Part shown: in pieces, positions 58,905-64,000 of the stretch
Layout of the letters: each line of letters starts with the position of its first letter
How positions within the stretch are numbered: position 1 is the first letter of the stretch
NCBI GenBank assembly: GCA_050084985.1
Contig: JBITNC010000001.1
Location: forward strand, 127,782,001 to 127,846,000
DNA: 64,000 nt
Source: Nageia nagi
Taxonomy: Eukaryota > Pinophyta
Direction of reading: 5' to 3'
Made by a program: the position numbers and the translations under genes
Notes under the pieces: model-generated
Database searches by the model: none
What the model saw: the letters and a program-made list of their open reading frames with translations, nothing else
What the model was told of the DNA's origin: nothing

Positions 58905-59770
58905 CTTATACAGAGTAATAAAGAAGTTATGCAATCAAAACAAGGATTATACAATGAAAACAAGGTTTATATGGTGAAAAAAAGGTTATGCGATGAAAAC
59001 AACCCTTCTGCTATGAGAATAATTGTCATGCGGTAGAGATAGGCTTGTGCAAATAGAGAATGAGATGTGGTAAACAATGTTATGTGGTGAAAATAAGCTT
59101 ATGCAATGAAGAAAATTTGTATGCAATGAAGACAACCCTTATATGGTGAAGACAATCCTTATGTAGAGAATCACATGCTTATGTAGAGTAAAAAGCCTAT
59201 GCAGAAAGAGCTTATTCAGTTAGTAACAATCTTGTACAAACAACCAAATGTTATGCAAAGAACAAAAGCATTATGCAAAGAATAAAAACATTATGCAAAC
59301 AAACATTGTGTTATGTGGTGACATTGAAGATCATCAAATGATGATGCTATCAGATGGATGACTCATAAATTAACCAAAAAGTAAGTGCAAAGCTTATGCG
59401 AAAGACTTCATCCTTATATGGACGAGCAAAGCCTTGTGCGTACTTGAGCTTATGATGCTTATACAAAATCAAACAAAGTTATATGGTCAAAGAAGGGCCT
59501 ATGTAGATAAATAAGTCCTTATGCATATAACCCAAGACTTATGTAGAGAAGGAAGGGCTTATGTGATCATAGAAGACATTATCCAAATTTTAAAGGCCTT
59601 ATGTGGAGACATGAAGTGTTACGAATAAACTTAAGTTCTAATGCTGAGAAGGAAGGGCTTATGCGATCATAAAAGATATTATGTGGATTTAAAAGGCCTT
59701 ATGCAGAGACACAAAGTGTTATGTGGAAGTATAAAGTCTCATGCAGAGGATCAATGTCTTATGCAGAGAA
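58905..59770 (+). repeat. Degenerate repeats of 'cttatgcagagaa'
   Basis: There are dozens of imperfect copies of a unit with the core TTATGCAGAG or TTATGCGATGAAGAC, spaced irregularly by about 15-40 bp (for example 59106, 59159, 59176, 59536, 59703, 59758). No frame stays open across them. Confidence 0.85.
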
Positions 59771-60378
59771 GTGTTTTTCCTAGCCTGCAATTACGAGAAT
59801 GATTGTAGAACACTTATAAAGTTTTGATTCCTTCTTGGACACTTATATCAAATGAAGTAGCAACTCAAACATGATTGAATCTTCTTGAATTCTCAATTTT
59901 GTAACTTACATTGAAAATCTTGTAACCAAATGAAAAGAAACACGAGGATAATTACAATGGTGATTAACTGTAGAGAATAGAGTATACATAAACAATCATG
60001 GAGTAGTATGAAGTATTGAATATATTGGAAGATATAAAATTCTAAGAGTAAAGAGCTGTAATATTTTTGATAAATATAATGTTTGTGATATTCTAAAGAT
60101 GTGGTGTAATAATGTAAAGATATGTTAGTATCCTATAGTTGTAATATAATTGATAAACATAAGACTTGCAAGGCATTAAGGTGACTATGTATGAGCAAAC
60201 TTCCATTGATAATCACGATATAACAATGGCTATGAAGATTGATTGCATATTTCTTGTATAGATATTCAGATGATGAATTTTGATGAGCTAAAGATAAAAC
60301 AAGGATCTATGAACAAAGAAGGTATTTTTATGTCAACCCTTTAATCAAGATTTGAAGTCCAAGTTGGTGCTTGGTAAG

Positions 60379-60465
60379 AGGGGTTGGTGCTCCTTACATT
60401 GGATGCTGGAGAAATTAGGGGTTGATGCTCCTTTCAATTGCAGTTGATAAATTATAGGGGTTGGT
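60379..60465 (+). repeat. Three copies of 'aggggttggtgctcctt'
   Basis: Copies at about 60379, 60418 and 60449 have unrelated or weakly related spacers and lie near the end of the probable Cop-6 LTR. Confidence 0.8.
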
Positions 60466-60735
60466 GCTCCTTCAAGTTGGTGTTAGTAAATTGACTGTAA
60501 AGTTAATGTTTGCAATGGTTGGATTTGGACTATGATCCAAGCAATCTTATCCAAGAATGTAGCCGCATTGGTGAACCTTGTTACATCTTGTGTTGTGTGA
60601 TGTTCTTTTATGGTTCATGCTTTACTGGGTTCTATGTTTGCACTATTTTGTTATAAGTGGTAAAGTTAAAGTTTTAAGTTTGAATTTATCACACTGATTG
60701 CCCCCTCATCTCAGTGTCACTTGGAGTTCAATAAT

Positions 60736-60747
60736 TGATATTAGAGC
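60736..60747 (+). promoter_or_regulatory. Cop-6 primer binding site, mutated
   Basis: TGATATTAGAGC differs from TGGTATCAGAGC by two transitions. It lies between the LTR end and the gag start. Confidence 0.7.
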
Positions 60748-60799
60748 AAGGTCACTTTATTAGGTCTAATCGACTAAGGGTGATCCATAAAGTGATATT

Positions 60800-61110
60800 A
60801 TGGAAACTAGAGAAGGTTTTTTATCCAACAAAGCATCTCTTTTTTATGGAACTAACTATGCCTTTTGGAGACTCAAAATGCAAACTTATCTTTGTACCTT
60901 TGGATTTGATAAATGGAAAGTTGTAGAAGCTAGATATATAGTTCTTTCCACTCCTCTAATTGATGTAGTGGGTAAGAAGCTCTATGAGAATGATTATAAA
61001 GCAAAGAATGCAATTATGTTTGGATTAGTTGATAATGAGTTAGAAAAGATTATGGGATGTAAAAATTCTAAAGAAATATGGGATAAGTTAAAAAGCATCC
61101 ATGAAGGTGA
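60800..61110 (+). pseudogene. Cop-6 gag, truncated by Gyp-2
   Basis: ATG at 60800 starts METREGFLSNKASLFYGTNY. The frame then has FWRLKMQTYL, NAIMFGLVDNELEKIMGCKN and EIWDKLKSIHEGD, the N-terminal part of copia gag (DUF4219 and UBN2 type). It is open for 103 codons and is cut exactly where the Gyp-2 LTR begins. It is not closely related to the Cop-1 to Cop-5 gag. The rest must lie beyond the right edge. Confidence 0.88.
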
Positions 61111-61520
61111 TGTTACAATGCTACAAATATGAAAAGAAAAATATTATAGAAATGAAATGAATATTGATTTGAAATAGGAAAATGACAACTATCTAGTGGA
61201 AATAATAGAGCATGCATTAATAAATAGAACATGAAATAGCAACAATAAGCAAATAAGGATAGGATTTTACTGAATAGTAATAGAATCATAGGTCGCTTCG
61301 AGGGGGATACCTCCTTACAACTCCAAAAGTGAAAAATAATGTTCAAGATCCATTTCTCCACACACTTCTATCTATTTATAATAAACTAACCCTAACCCTA
61401 ATAGTAATGCAAAATCTGGCCCCGCCCTTACAATCATAATATTATAGTTTACAATATAGGTCGATAATTTAATAAAATACTAATACTAACACTAAAATGT
61501 TAGGATGTGGGATCCTAACA
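61111..61520 (-). repeat. Gyp-2 3' LTR
   Basis: It is 410 bp; on the plus strand it runs from TGTTACAATG to ATCCTAACA, giving a 5-bp terminal inverted repeat TGTTA/TAACA. On the minus strand a purine tract (AAGAGGGGTGGCA) precedes the LTR start TGTTAGGATCC. Confidence 0.82.
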
Positions 61521-64000
61521 TGCCACCCCTCTTGGGATGAAGCTTTATTCTTAAAACTTGAAGTGTCGAAATTATTGCTATAATTGATGAAGCATTTCCC
61601 ATGTTGCATCTTTTGGTGCCATGCCTTGCCACTGCACAAGAACTTTTGTGATGGAGCGATTACAAAGTTGTTGTGAACGTTGATCTAGAATAGCCTTAGG
61701 TATAATTGACATCGATCCATCCTCCACTAACTCAAGTAATTATGTCTAAACCTAAACCTTCAATCCAACCACTTTCTTGAGATAAGAGACATGAAATACT
61801 AGGTGAATCTTGGAAGAAGTAGGAAGCTTCAGTTTGTATGCAGCTGGGCCAATATGTTGTAACACCTTATAGGGACCATAAAACTTTGGGCCTAATTTTT
61901 AAGGGTCTTTTATTTTTAAGGATTTTTGGCAATAAAGTTGTAGCCTCAGAAAGACCATGTCATCTACCTAGAACTCCCTTTCCACATGTTGCTGATTAGC
62001 TTGTTATTTCATACAATGTTGAGCTATCTGAAGGTTATATTTGAGCAAATAAAGAATATCATCCTGAGTAACTAAAGCTAAGTCAACTACCTAAACTTTA
62101 CTGGTACCTACAACATACAAGGTGACTATTAGTGGAGCTTGATAATACACTACTTCATAAAGGGTCATCTTGCTGGTAGAATGATAAGATGTATTATACC
62201 ACCACTCAGCCAAGGGAAGCCATCATACCCAATGCACATGTTATGCTAAAGTAAAACAATGTAAATATGTTTTCAAATATTTATTGATTATTTCAATCTA
62301 ACCATCAATTTTTGAGTGATATGCTGAGCTCATGTTTAGTTGGGTACCTTGCAACTTAAAAAGCTCTTACCAAAAATGGCTTGTAAAAGTGGGATCACGA
62401 TCACTGACAATCGTATTTAGCATGCCATGTAGTTTGAAAATTGTATCCAAGAATAATTATGCCACTTTCACTACCTTGTAGGGATGAGCCAATGAACCAA
62501 AATGGGCATATTTGGATAACCAATCAACCACCACTAGAATAACTGATTTACCATTGGATTTAGGAAGGCCTTCAATGAAATCCATTGAGATATCGATCCA
62601 TGTATGGGTAGGTATGGGAAGAGGTTGAAGGAGTCCCGAAGTACCCACTATCTCACACTTTTTTCATTAACACACATCATAAGCTACCATAAACTGCTTG
62701 ATATTCAATTTCATTCCTACCCAATAAAACGATCGTGCCACCTGCTTATAAGTTTTCAAAAATCCATCATGTCCTGATGTAGGTGTGGAATGCAATTCGA
62801 CAAGTATTTTTTATTTACATTTTGAAGGAGATGGTAACAAAATTTGGCCTTTGAATCTCAAAATGCCATCATGCCATGTGTGGTGTGGTTTACTCATGGG
62901 GTCTTGAGTGATCTATTTTAACAATTCTTAGGTGGAGCTATCCTCTACCCACTCTTATTTAACTTTATCCAACCATTGAGGAATAGGAGACAAAAGAGCT
63001 TATAGTGCTACTTGATCTTCAAATTTTTTAGACAGAGCATCGGTAACCACATTCTCCTTACCTTTACGGTATATTATCTCATAATCATACCCCAATAGTT
63101 TGGTCACCCATTTTTGTTGCTTAGGTGTAGAAATGCATTGCTCAATGAAAAATTTCAAACTATGATGATCCGTGAGGATGATGAAATGGCGACCAATGAG
63201 ATATGGTCTCCAACATTAAATTGCATGAATGATGGTAAGCATTTCTTTTTCATAAGTGGATTTACCCAAATTTTTAACAAAGAGTGCTCTACTAGTGAAT
63301 GTCAAGGGACACCCCTCTTACATCAATACTACCTTGATTCCTACTCCACAAGCATCACTTTTTATCACAAAGGTTTTAAAAAAATTTGGCATTACTAATA
63401 CCGGGGTGGTACACATCACCTCCTTGAGCTTAAAGAAAGCTGCCTCCACTTGAGGGGACCATTGGAATGCATTCTTTTTCAACAACATGGTTAGAGGTGC
63501 TGCAATCTTGCCACAATCCCTCACAAATTTCCTATAATAGCCTATCAACCCCAAGAATCATTAGAGACTTTTCAAAGATGTAGGAATAGACCAATTTTAT
63601 GGATCCACCTTAACTCCCACTTCAGATATAATATGGCCTAAGTAGTCAATTTCCCTCTTATTGAATGAACATTTTGATTTTTTTTCATATAGTTGGTATT
63701 CCTTCAAAACTTGTAAGGTTTGGTCAACATGTGCCACGTTCTTGCCATGTCTTATTAGAGATCAAGATATCATCAAAGAAAACTAAGATGAACTTCCTAA
63801 GGAATGGATAAAATACTTGATTCATTAAACTTTGAAATGTGGATGGAGCATTTGTGAGGCCAAAAGGCATGACCAGGAACTCATAATGGCCCTCATGGGT
63901 GTGAAATGTAGTTTTTGGTACATCCTCCTCCTTGAGGCCGATTTAGTGATACCCAGAATGCAGGTCCAAGTTGGAAAAATATCTTGCCCCATGCAGTTCA
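61521..64000 (-). pseudogene. Gyp-2 decayed pol: RT, RNase H, integrase, chromodomain
   Basis: On the minus strand from the right edge: RT palm with [17 protein letters not shown] and the catalytic block VFFDDILI (about 63840-63765), the RT end and connection [21 protein letters not shown] (63554 on), and RNase H (to about 62900). The integrase zinc finger region (GHDGFLKTYKQVARSFYW, about 62775-62720) and core [16 protein letters not shown] with [12 protein letters not shown] (62648-62457) follow. At about 61700-61600 it reads VLVQWQGMAPKDATWE, a C-terminal chromodomain, so this is a chromovirus. Stops and frameshifts break it. Confidence 0.92.

Larger units (their letters stand above)
58867..60730 (+). 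repeat. Cop-6 5' LTR (probable, about 1.86 kb)
   Basis: TGTTGACATTTGG at 58867 is a typical plant LTR start and lies where L1 similarity ends. The segment ends TTCA at 60730, five bases before a primer site. The second LTR is outside the window, so the start and length are inferred. It contains the diffuse 'ttatgcagag' repeats and three 'ggggttggtgctcctt' copies. Confidence 0.5.
61111..64000 (-). mobile_element. Gyp-2: chromodomain gypsy element, 3' part only
   Basis: This is the 3' LTR plus pol C-terminal half, running off the right edge. It lies in the gag of Cop-6 in opposite orientation. A target duplication cannot be checked. Confidence 0.88.

Noticed and set aside
63114-63453. Plus-strand frames of 94 and 65 codons near the right edge
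   Set aside because: They are antisense to the Gyp-2 RT/RNase H, which has recognisable motifs on the minus strand.

Overview
The window looks like repeat-filled nuclear DNA of a seed plant with a large genome. It is AT-rich, CG dinucleotides are visibly rare, and almost every recognisable coding stretch is a decayed retrotransposon gene. I see no intact host gene, tRNA or rRNA gene. A conifer or other gymnosperm would fit the density, decay and nesting, but the sequence does not prove it.

Layout, left to right. (1) 1-2596: 3' half of a plus-strand Ty1/copia element (Cop-1), which appears to sit in the 3' LTR of the next one. (2) 2597-18454: a minus-strand copia element (Cop-2) split by Cop-3. 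(3) 7572-16148: Cop-3, a complete plus-strand copia element with two 498-bp LTRs differing at about 10 sites and a 5-bp target duplication (CATAC). Its leader carries a PPR-gene fragment. (4) 18455-39506: an old plus-strand element (LARD-1) with a roughly 1.2-kb LTR, a tRNA-Met-type primer site and a long decayed reading frame I do not recognise; no reverse transcriptase was found. Cop-2 interrupts its 5' LTR, and its interior is split by Cop-4 (20043-27528, target duplication ATCTC) and Cop-5 (29179-36855, minus strand, ATTCA).

Right half. (5) 40011-51251: a minus-strand Ty3/gypsy element (Gyp-1, target duplication AGTAC) whose reverse transcriptase is split by about 5.5 kb of other DNA (43228-48700). 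That DNA holds gag-like pieces in permuted order, a large CA-rich microsatellite and a tRNA-like segment. (6) 52985-54250 and 55842-58866: two minus-strand LINE remnants of different types, the second L1-like with endonuclease, reverse transcriptase and zinc-binding domain. (7) 58867-61110: a probable long LTR, primer site and truncated gag of another copia element (Cop-6). (8) 61111-64000: the 3' part of a minus-strand chromodomain-type gypsy element (Gyp-2) inserted in the Cop-6 gag.

Cop-1 to Cop-5 are one copia family. They share pol sequence and a related LTR. The four whose 5' half is visible also share a long leader with the same short inverted repeat. They differ in informative ways: Cop-5 has moved its LTR boundary into the old 3' UTR, Cop-4 and Cop-5 share a duplicated pol tail, Cop-4 has lost gag, and Cop-3 has captured foreign coding sequence and amplified a hairpin unit. 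The stops in Cop-3 pol are all explained by C-to-T change at Gln and Trp codons that sibling copies still keep, as expected of heavily methylated, silenced DNA. All readings are by eye; exact ends without a target duplication are approximate.
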